Shown here one piece after another: positions 29,092 to 35,866 of a DNA stretch of 35,866 bases. Source of the stretch: UBA8752 sp036159995 (GTDB taxonomy: Bacteria; Bacteroidota; Bacteroidia; Flavobacteriales_D; Sanyastnellaceae); contig JAYYEI010000004.1 of assembly GCA_036159995.1 (NCBI GenBank), forward strand, positions 1 through 35,866, written 5' to 3'. The position numbers and the translations under genes were made by a program. The notes below the pieces were generated by a model that saw only the letters and a program-made list of their open reading frames with translations, was not told the origin of the DNA and made no database searches. Position 1 is the first letter of the stretch, and every line of letters starts with the position of its first letter.

Positions 29092-32064
29092 ACGCGGGGA
29101 GACGCTCCCATGGTCGGCGGGTGCGGGTGGGTCGAAGCGGTGGGAGAGGCCGAGTTCCTCTTCGATGATCCAGAGGGCCTTGGTGCGGATGTCCTCGTCA
29201 ATCAAAGTCCGGTTCTCGGCATCCGGGCAAATCCGGTTGCTCAGGAAGATGGCGGTCCAGCCGCCCTCGGGGTCCGTCCAGGCCAACGTGCCAGTGAATC
29301 CGCTGTGACCGAAGCTCGACCAGCTTCCCGCGTTGCCGCTGGCGCCGCTGTCCTCCTCGAGTCCCGGTTTGTCCCAGCCGGTGGCGCGCCGGTTGTCCTC
29401 CTCGGGAAAGGCCCGCGCAGTGAAGTCCTGCACCGTTTCAGGACGGACCAGGCGGACGCCATTCCATTCTCCACCGCGTCGCATGGCCTCGAGAAGGACT
29501 GCGAGGTCATGTGCATCCGAGAACAGGCCGGCATGCCCGGCGACGCCGCCCATCATGGCCGCTCCCGGATCGTGCACCGTGCCCCGGACCCAGTCTCCGC
29601 GGAAGAGGGTGTCGAGTTCCGTGGGGGCGAGGTCGTCCAGGCGGCTCCACGACAACGGGCGGTATCCGATGCGCTGCAATCCGAGCGGAGCATGGATGAG
29701 GCTGTCGGCCAGCTGATCCAGCGGTGCATTCCACAGGGATTCCAGCACATCCTGCAGCAGGTAGTAGCCCAGGTCACTGTACTGGTACCGACCGGGATCC
29801 CGCGGGGTCGTGGTCCGGATGCGGTGGTGAATCGTATCGCACCAGGCGGGGTTCATCCACCGCCCCGGGCGGAGCTCCATCCAATCGGAGCGAACCGAGT
29901 CTGTCAGGGCGGCAGCCGTCGTGTCGTCATGGGCGACGAGATCGAGATAGAAGGGGATCCACGCGGGCATCCCCGAACGGTGGGCGAGGAGGTCACGCAG
30001 GGTCCGGCGCCCCAATTCTTCGTCGAGCACGATGCCTTCCCGCGCAGGAAGGAGGGTGGACAGCGGAGCGTTGAGGTCGAGCATGCCGCGCTCCACGGTC
30101 ATCATGGTGAGCAGGGTGGACGTGGCCACCTTGGTGATGGAGGCCAGATCGTAAAGTGTCTCCCGGGTCACCGGGGTGCCCGCCGAATCGCCAAGGGTGC
30201 CCAGCGCGCGGTCGAATCGAATGGAGTCTCCATGAACCACGAGAAGCCGAAGGCCCGGCGTGGCCCCCATGCCAATGGCATCATTGGCCAAACTGTCGAG
30301 GCGCTCGCCCATTCTGGAGCCTGCCGGGGCTGAAGCGTGGGGTAGTCGGCGCGCGGGGGTGGGGTGGCCCATGCCGGCGGTCCACGAGGCCACATCCACG
30401 GGCAATCGACCGAGGGCGCTTCCCTCCAGGCACCATGCGGCGCCGGCGGCTTCCTGGGTCAGGTCATCCTCGTGGAAGGCGATGAGCCAACCCGCTCCCT
30501 CCACCGCAGGAAGGTGCTCGAGGGCATAGGGGCTTGTGAACAGGGCAATGTCCAGCTTGGCGCCGAGTTCGGCCAGGCCGTTCACCAAGGATTCCCCGCC
30601 CGCGGGAATTCCGAAACGCCGCGAAGGCCGGTTGCTTTCGTCGAGAAAAGCCAGCAGGATGTGGTCGGCTCCGTCCACCCGACGGACCAGGCCCGCCACA
30701 TCAATGGGGGTGAGGGCGCCCTTTCCGTGGCGGATGACCTCCAAGTTCGGCACGGCCAGCCGCAACCGGTCTTCGAGGGCCTCTCCCCGGTTGCCCACGA
30801 TCACCAGCACGACGTCTGCGTCGGATCGAGAGGTGTGCACGGGTCCGAGGCGGGTCAACATGTGTTCCCGGAGCGTGCGCTGGAGGGCGGCAAGGTGGAG
30901 CTGGCCTAGCAGGGGCACGGCGCTCTCGCTCCACTGCTTGGCGAGCAGGACTTTCAGGCAGGCCTCGTTCACCCGGGCGGTGTCCAGGCGTCCCGAGGAC
31001 AGGGCGGCCAGGATGCTGTCCACGACGAGGGCGGGAGAGGAGGGGAACAGCAGGATGTCATTGCCGGCCCGCAGCGCCTCGATCTCGCGGGTACCCGGTG
31101 GCACGGGTTCCGCCACCCCAGCCATCGTGAGGGCGTCGGTGAATACAAGGCCTTCGAATCCGAGGGAGTCGAGCAGCAGGTCGCCGATGACGAGAGGGGA
31201 CAGCGAGGTGGGGAGGCCGGTCACGCTGTCGAGGGCGGGGACCTCGAGGTGGGCGGTCATCACCCCTTCGACGCCCCCGTGGATGAGCTGGCGGAAGGGG
31301 GGGAGTTCGATCTGGGACAACGTTGCGCTGTCCGACAGGATGCGGGGCAGGGCCAAGTGGGAATCCAGGTCGGCATCGCCGTGCCCGGGAAAATGCTTGG
31401 CGCACGCCATGACCCCGGCGGCGCGGAGTCCTTCGGCCCACGCCAGACCAAGCGTGCCGACCGCTTCGGGATCGGATCCGAAAGACCGGTTTCCAATGAC
31501 GGGATTGTCCGGATTGCTGTTCACGTCCACCACGGGGGCGAAATCCATGTCCACACCGAGCGCCCTGAGTTCATATCCAGCCACACGGCCGGCTTGACGG
31601 ATGAGGTCCACATCCTCAATGGCACCGAGGGCCATGGCCTTGGGGAACCGGATGCCGTCGGGCAACCGCATGCCCGAGCCCCACTCCGCATCCATTGCGG
31701 TGAGCAGACCGACGCCACTTTTCTGGCGGGCCAGGCTGTCCAGATGATGCAGATTGCGGGCTGTGTTGGCCTTGTCGCCTTGCATGGCGATGACGCCGCC
31801 CACGCCGAGGTCGGTGATGAGGGCAGCCACGGAGGCCGCACTCTCCGGCTCGCCGGGCTTGGAGTACAGGGGCACCATCATCAGCTGGGCAATCCGCTCC
31901 TCCATCGACAGGCTGTCGAGCTGGGCTTGGGCCAATACCGTGTCTCCGGCGAGGAAGGCCGGGCGGATGGGTTCGGGGGTGGTCGGCGGTGCACTGGTCG
32001 CGAGGCAACCGGCAAACCACAGGCTGAGCAGCGACAGCATCATGGGGCGGGTGGCCTTACCCAT
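29089..32064 (-). CDS. GH3 beta-N-acetylhexosaminidase / beta-lactamase-like fusion lipoprotein
   Basis: The 991-residue protein has a lipoprotein signal peptide (lipobox FAGC, Cys20), a NagZ-like GH3 domain (about 45-400), a middle linker domain and a C-terminal beta-lactamase/transpeptidase-like domain (about 590-980). GH3 landmarks are KHFPGHGD (223-230) with DSH (234-236) and the nucleophile candidate Asp310 in VFTDALTM. The serine hydrolase domain has SITK (Ser642, Lys645), YSD in YQYSDLGYYLL and a C-terminal HSG motif. It may cleave GlcNAc-containing muropeptides and bind or cut the peptide part, aiding wall recycling. Such fusions are, to my knowledge, common in Bacteroidota. The start codon overlaps the cmk stop by eight bases. 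Confidence 0.93.
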   Translation of the reverse strand: MGKATRPMMLSLLSLWFAGCLATSAPPTTPEPIRPAFLAGDTVLAQAQLDSLSMEERIAQLMMVPLYSKPGEPESAASVAALITDLGVGGVIAMQGDKANTARNLHHLDSLARQKSGVGLLTAMDAEWGSGMRLPDGIRFPKAMALGAIEDVDLIRQAGRVAGYELRALGVDMDFAPVVDVNSNPDNPVIGNRSFGSDPEAVGTLGLAWAEGLRAAGVMACAKHFPGHGDADLDSHLALPRILSDSATLSQIELPPFRQLIHGGVEGVMTAHLEVPALDSVTGLPTSLSPLVIGDLLLDSLGFEGLVFTDALTMAGVAEPVPPGTREIEALRAGNDILLFPSSPALVVDSILAALSSGRLDTARVNEACLKVLLAKQWSESAVPLLGQLHLAALQRTLREHMLTRLGPVHTSRSDADVVLVIVGNRGEALEDRLRLAVPNLEVIRHGKGALTPIDVAGLVRRVDGADHILLAFLDESNRPSRRFGIPAGGESLVNGLAELGAKLDIALFTSPYALEHLPAVEGAGWLIAFHEDDLTQEAAGAAWCLEGSALGRLPVDVASWTAGMGHPTPARRLPHASAPAGSRMGERLDSLANDAIGMGATPGLRLLVVHGDSIRFDRALGTLGDSAGTPVTRETLYDLASITKVATSTLLTMMTVERGMLDLNAPLSTLLPAREGIVLDEELGRRTLRDLLAHRSGMPAWIPFYLDLVAHDDTTAAALTDSVRSDWMELRPGRWMNPAWCDTIHHRIRTTTPRDPGRYQYSDLGYYLLQDVLESLWNAPLDQLADSLIHAPLGLQRIGYRPLSWSRLDDLAPTELDTLFRGDWVRGTVHDPGAAMMGGVAGHAGLFSDAHDLAVLLEAMRRGGEWNGVRLVRPETVQDFTARAFPEEDNRRATGWDKPGLEEDSGASGNAGSWSSFGHSGFTGTLAWTDPEGGWTAIFLSNRICPDAENRTLIDEDIRTKALWIIEEELGLSHRFDPPAPADHGSVSPR

Positions 32065-32749
32065 TCAGACGCTCCTGGACGAGGGACATCATGTGCTCGA
32101 ACTGCTGCTCGATGGACAGGTCGCTGTTGTCGATGACCACGGCGTCGTCGGCCTGTTTGAGCGGTCCCTGATCCCGGGTGCTGTCGATGTGGTCCCGCTC
32201 GGCGAGGTTGGCGTGGACGTCCTCGAGGGTCACCGTCCGGCCGCGCTTCAGCAATTCGGTGTGTCGCCGCTCGGCCCGGGCCTCGGCGCTGGCGGTCATG
32301 AAGAACTTGACTTCCGCATCGGGCAAGACCACGGTGCCGATGTCGCGGCCATCCATGACGACCCCGCCGGCCGCGGCCATCTGCTGCTGGGATTTGACCA
32401 GCTTGTCCCGCACGGCGCCCACCTTGGCGATGAGGCTGACGCAACGGGACACTTCATGCGTCCGGATTTCCTTTTCCACGTTTCGGCCATTGAGGCAGAT
32501 TTCGCCCCGGCCGCTGGCGGGATTGAACCGGAAGGTGAGGAACACGCGGTCGAGCGAGGCGACCAGGCCGGCCTCGTCGAGGTGGCCCTCCCGGTCGACC
32601 AGCTTTTCCCGCAGGGCGAAGAGGGCGACAGCGCGATACATGGCGCCGGAGTCGATGTAGAGGTAGTTCAGGGCCTTGGCAAGTCCCTGGGCGAGGGTGC
32701 TCTTGCCGGAGGCACTCAGTCCGTCGATGGCGATGCGGATTCGGGTCAT
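32057..32749 (-). CDS. cmk: Cytidylate kinase
   Basis: The 230-residue P-loop kinase phosphorylates CMP and dCMP. Hallmarks are IAIDGLSASGKSTLAQGLAK (P-loop GLSASGKS), YIDSGAMYRAVALFA, VVMDGRDIGTVVLPDAEVKF and the LID segment SAEARAERRHTELLKRG. The start follows the porQ stop by four bases, and the stop overlaps the GH3/BLA start by eight bases. The order porQ-cmk is, to my knowledge, conserved in many Bacteroidota. Confidence 0.96.
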   Translation of the reverse strand: MTRIRIAIDGLSASGKSTLAQGLAKALNYLYIDSGAMYRAVALFALREKLVDREGHLDEAGLVASLDRVFLTFRFNPASGRGEICLNGRNVEKEIRTHEVSRCVSLIAKVGAVRDKLVKSQQQMAAAGGVVMDGRDIGTVVLPDAEVKFFMTASAEARAERRHTELLKRGRTVTLEDVHANLAERDHIDSTRDQGPLKQADDAVVIDNSDLSIEQQFEHMMSLVQERLNG

Positions 32750-32753
32750 GGGG

Positions 32754-33791
32754 TCAACGGTCAGTGAGTCGGGTCCGGATGGCCAAATGGGTCGACGCAC
32801 CGGCTGTGTGGTACGTGTTTCTGGCGACCGCAAGTTGAAACCTTCTGACGGTGAAATCCAATCCCCACGCGAATCCGGCTGTGCCCGGGGCTGCCGCCAG
32901 ACGCAATTCCTGTCGCCGGCGGTGGTGATAGCCGAAGCGAAAGCGGAGTCCGCTGCCCAGATCGAGCTCGGTGCCAATGGCCAGATGGCGCAGCAGGCGG
33001 TCGCCGAACGCCCAGGTTCCATTGGCGATGGTGTCTCCGGTCAGGGGGTCAATGGTGTCGTCATACAGCCCATCGGGAGCCAGGTCCCACGTCTGCATCT
33101 CGTCATAGGTGGCCAGCAGGGTAAAAGGCGCATTGTCGAATCCCTTGGCGAGGGAGACGCTCAATTCGCCCTCGAACCGGTCCGAGGTGCCCGATCCGCC
33201 CACATTGGTCATGCCCCCCCAAGGACGCCAGAGGGCGGCGAGCCTCAGCTGTCGGTCCCGGCGCAGGTAGGTGAGCCCGACATCGAGCTGGGCGAAGTTG
33301 GACCGGCGGTCGGCCAGCACGCTCTGACCGAGCCAGAGGGACGTCCCGAGCGTCAAGTTGGTGTCGAGGGGCAGGGCGGCTCCACTGACCCAGGCGACAT
33401 CGGAGGCCGTGAAGCTGCCGGTTTCGACCCCGACCGGGTCGCGGCCGGTGAAGGTGCCGAAGCCCAGGTTTCGGAATCCGGTGTGCCAGACCCACTTCCG
33501 CTCCTCCGGTTGCCGGGCGTACAGCACCGCCGCCTGGGCGGCTCCCGAGAAGAAGTCCATGTACCCGAGGTGGAGCTGTCCGGCGTGGGTCGAGTCGAGC
33601 AGGGCCGGTTGTCCCAGGACGTCGCCGAGGGTGGAGGTCAGGGGCGCTCCCATGCTCTCGGCCGACCCGGCGAGTCGGGCAGACAGCGGAAGGTCGAGCA
33701 GCCCTGGCCTCGAGGGTCCATCCTGTGCCTGCAGACCTCCGCAGAGGACCACCAGAAGAGCGGTGAAAAGGGAGGCCGGACGGCGCGTCAT
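32754..33791 (-). CDS. porQ: Type IX secretion system protein PorQ
   Basis: The 345-residue protein has a signal peptide (core FTALLVVLCGGLQA, cleavage about residue 22) and a predicted outer-membrane beta-barrel, with many alternating strands such as QLHLGYMDFFSGAAQAAVLY and LRFRFGYHHRRRQELRLAAA. Size, the early GAPLTSTLGDVLGQPALLD segment and the place directly before cmk match PorQ, the outer-membrane T9SS protein that with PorU, PorV and PorZ forms the complex that processes and attaches cargo. The ATG overlaps the lon stop as ATGA. The secreted protease at 8.4-10.1 kb carries the sorting domain that such a system handles. The lipid A-linked attachment role is known from Porphyromonas, not from this sequence. 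Confidence 0.86.
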   Translation of the reverse strand: MTRRPASLFTALLVVLCGGLQAQDGPSRPGLLDLPLSARLAGSAESMGAPLTSTLGDVLGQPALLDSTHAGQLHLGYMDFFSGAAQAAVLYARQPEERKWVWHTGFRNLGFGTFTGRDPVGVETGSFTASDVAWVSGAALPLDTNLTLGTSLWLGQSVLADRRSNFAQLDVGLTYLRRDRQLRLAALWRPWGGMTNVGGSGTSDRFEGELSVSLAKGFDNAPFTLLATYDEMQTWDLAPDGLYDDTIDPLTGDTIANGTWAFGDRLLRHLAIGTELDLGSGLRFRFGYHHRRRQELRLAAAPGTAGFAWGLDFTVRRFQLAVARNTYHTAGASTHLAIRTRLTDR

Positions 33792-35866
33792 TCAGCGGTC
33801 ACGTTGAGAGGGTTGTTGACCACCTCCTTCAGGAGGGCGTGGTCAATCACATCGGTCATGTTTTGCACGTAGTGGAAACGCAGGCCCTTGAGGTATCGTG
33901 CCTGGATGTCCTCGACGTGCTTGCGGTTGGTTTCACACAGGACAATTTCCTTGATGCCAGCCCGGCGCGCGGCGAGGAGTTTCTCCTTGATGCCCCCGAC
34001 CGGCAGGACCTGGCCACGGAGGGTGATTTCGCCCGTCATGGCGAGGAACTTCCGCACTTTCCGCTGGGTGAAGACGGAGGCGAGGGCCGTGAGCATGGTG
34101 ATGCCCGCGGAGGGGCCATCCTTCGGGATGGCGCCGGCCGGGACGTGCACATGGACGTCGTATTGGTCGAACACCTTCGGGTCGAGGTCCAGATCGGCGG
34201 CGTGGGCCTTGAGGTATTGCAGGGCGATGACGGCGCTCTCCTTCATCACGTCGCCGAGGTTGCCGGTCAGGGTCAGCTTGCCCTTGCCCTTGACAATGCT
34301 GGTCTCGATGAACAGGATGTCGCCACCGGCCGGCGTCCAGGCCAAACCGGTGACCACCCCGGCCACATCATTGCCTTCGTAGCGCTCCTTCTCGTGGGAG
34401 GGACCGAGAATGTCGGTCAGTTCCTCCGGTTGGATGGCTACCTCGTGCTTCACATCCATGGCGACTTGCACGGCCCGGTGGCGAACCACCTTCGCGATGC
34501 GCTTGTCCAGCCCACGAACCCCACTTTCATTGGTGTATTCCGCACAAATCTTCTCGAGCGTGGCGTCAGGAATCTCGATCTGCTCCGACGTGATGCCGGT
34601 CTCATCCACGTGTTTGCGGATGAGGTGGCGCTTGGCGATTTGCACCTTTTCCTCCACCGTGTAGCCGGAAACCTCGATGATCTCCATCCGGTCGCGCAGT
34701 GCGGGTTGGATGGTGGCGAGGCTGTTGGAGGTGGCGAGGAACATGACCTTCGAGAGGTCGTAGTCGAGCTCGAGGTAGTTGTCGTAAAACGCGCTGTTCT
34801 GTTCGGGGTCCAGCACCTCGAGCATGGCCGAGGAGGGGTCGCCGTGCAGGTCCCGGCTCAGCTTGTCGATTTCGTCGAGGACGAAGAGCGGGTTGGAGGT
34901 GCCCGACTTCTTCAGGTTCTGGATGACCCGGCCCGGCATGGCGCCGATGTAGGTCTTGCGGTGGCCGCGGATTTCGGCTTCATCCCGCATGCCGCCCAGA
35001 GACATGCGGACATACTCTCGGCCCAGCGCCTTGGCGATGGACTTGCCGAGCGAAGTCTTGCCGACGCCCGGGGGGCCGTACAGGCAAATGATGGGAGACT
35101 TCATGTCGCCCTTCAGCTTCAGCACGGCGAGGTGCTCGATGATGCGCTCCTTGACCTTTTCCAGTCCATAGTGGTCCTCATCGAGGATCTCCTGGGCGTG
35201 GGCGAGGTCGAAGTTGTCCTCGGAGGTGATGTTCCAGGGCAGGTCGAGAAGGAGGTCCAGATAATTGGACTGCACGCTGTATTCGGCGCTCTGCGTGTTC
35301 ATGCGCTCGAGCTTGCCGATTTCCTTGGCAAACGTCTCCGCGACCTTCTCGGGCCAATCCTTGAGTTCGGCGCGGGCTTTCTTGCCCGCGATGTCCTCCT
35401 TGTGGGGGTCGGACCCGAGTTCCTCCTGGATCTGCTTCATCTGCTGGTGCAGGAAGAACTCGCGTTGCTGCTTCTCGATGTCGGTCTTGACCCGGCTCTG
35501 GATGTCGTTCTTGAGCTCGAGCACCTGCAGTTCCTCGCCGAGGAGTTCCATCACCTTTTCGACCCGTTCCTTGAGGCCTTCCACCTCCAGGAGCCCTTGT
35601 TTCTGCTCCTTCTCCGCGTTCATGTTGGCGGCGATGAAGTGGACGAGAAAACGCAAGGAGTCGATGTTCTTGATGGCGATGGCCGCCTCCGAGGGGAGGT
35701 TGGGGCTGTGCTGGATCACCTCCATGCTCATTTCCTGGAGGCTCTGCTGAAGCGCCTCCTTCTCGGTGTCCGACCAGTCTTCCGGGGCGTCCGGGAAGGG
35801 CGTGACCTTGGCCCTCAGGTAGGGCTCCTCGCTTACGACCTCGCCCATCCGGCAACGGCGCTTGCC
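33788..35866 (-). CDS. lon: ATP-dependent protease Lon (N-terminus off the right edge)
   Basis: The coding region is open at the right edge and continues beyond it: the frame upstream of the first visible Met reads GKRRCR, matching the family's N-terminal domain. What is present includes the end of the N-terminal substrate domain, a coiled coil (REFFLHQQMKQIQEELG), the AAA+ module (Walker A GPPGVGKTS, Walker B LFVLDEIDKL) and the S16 protease domain with Ser in PKDGPSAG and Lys in GGIKEKLLAARRAG. It degrades misfolded and regulatory proteins in the cytoplasm. As first visible gene of a six-gene run, its 3' end is coupled to porQ through ATGA. Regulatory sequence is outside the window. Confidence 0.97.
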   Translation of the reverse strand, partial: GKRRCRMGEVVSEEPYLRAKVTPFPDAPEDWSDTEKEALQQSLQEMSMEVIQHSPNLPSEAAIAIKNIDSLRFLVHFIAANMNAEKEQKQGLLEVEGLKERVEKVMELLGEELQVLELKNDIQSRVKTDIEKQQREFFLHQQMKQIQEELGSDPHKEDIAGKKARAELKDWPEKVAETFAKEIGKLERMNTQSAEYSVQSNYLDLLLDLPWNITSEDNFDLAHAQEILDEDHYGLEKVKERIIEHLAVLKLKGDMKSPIICLYGPPGVGKTSLGKSIAKALGREYVRMSLGGMRDEAEIRGHRKTYIGAMPGRVIQNLKKSGTSNPLFVLDEIDKLSRDLHGDPSSAMLEVLDPEQNSAFYDNYLELDYDLSKVMFLATSNSLATIQPALRDRMEIIEVSGYTVEEKVQIAKRHLIRKHVDETGITSEQIEIPDATLEKICAEYTNESGVRGLDKRIAKVVRHRAVQVAMDVKHEVAIQPEELTDILGPSHEKERYEGNDVAGVVTGLAWTPAGGDILFIETSIVKGKGKLTLTGNLGDVMKESAVIALQYLKAHAADLDLDPKVFDQYDVHVHVPAGAIPKDGPSAGITMLTALASVFTQRKVRKFLAMTGEITLRGQVLPVGGIKEKLLAARRAGIKEIVLCETNRKHVEDIQARYLKGLRFHYVQNMTDVIDHALLKEVVNNPLNVTAE

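Noticed and set aside
27958..30333. Long plus-strand frame (about 791 residues) opposite bshA and the GH3/BLA gene
   Set aside because: Both minus-strand genes are secure by motif and overlap structure; the frame spans their junction and has no domain.

Overview
The window looks like chromosome from a high-GC member of the Bacteroidota. Base composition is roughly 60-65 % GC, judged by eye. The lineage call rests on several clade-typical genes: a PorQ-type type IX secretion (T9SS) protein, a secreted serine protease with a T9SS C-terminal sorting domain, a DUF1573 lipoprotein, a fused E1 alpha/beta 2-oxoacid dehydrogenase, a GH3-beta-lactamase fusion lipoprotein, the bacillithiol enzyme BshA, and -7 promoter boxes close to TAnnTTTG. 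I cannot name the genus. No rRNA, tRNA, CRISPR array, insertion sequence, prophage or plasmid gene was seen. The gene set is ordinary chromosomal housekeeping and cell-envelope genes.

Layout, left to right. 1-6.0 kb: a small secreted protein of unknown function (-), dnaN (+), a rhomboid protease (-), a SirB1-type transglutaminase-like protein (+), an overlapping DegT aminotransferase/sugar phosphotransferase pair (-) and a short pterin dehydratase (+). 6.0-10 kb: DUF1573 lipoprotein and S41 protease (-), divergent from the T9SS cargo protease (+). 10-13.8 kb: a compact operon (-) of an IS1096-passenger-like protein, miaA and mutS2. 13.9-18.5 kb: a membrane/TPR protein (+), an unrecognised small protein (-), the E1 fusion (-) and a COG2509-type flavoprotein (+). 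18.5-24.3 kb: a barrel/TSP3/double-SPOR outer-membrane protein and a DAO-family oxidase (-), divergent from a large secreted TPR protein (+). 24.7-27.3 kb: an SLC12-type cation-chloride cotransporter followed by aroQ (+). 27.4-35.9 kb: a six-gene run (-), lon-porQ-cmk-GH3/BLA-bshA-membrane protein, whose neighbours overlap or lie within about 10 bases of each other; lon runs off the right edge.

The genes do not form one pathway. Recurrent themes are the cell envelope and secretion (PorQ, T9SS cargo, SPOR protein, GH3/BLA, sugar transferase, rhomboid, S41 protease) and core metabolism (DnaN, MutS2, MiaA, Cmk, AroQ, BshA, E1). The most interesting signal is not a gene. At seven starts a TAnnTT(T/C/G)N box lies exactly four bases before the ATG, a spacing that would put the transcription start on or next to the A of the start codon. 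This suggests that leaderless mRNAs are common in this organism. I saw no convincing new multi-gene defence, mobile or biosynthetic system.
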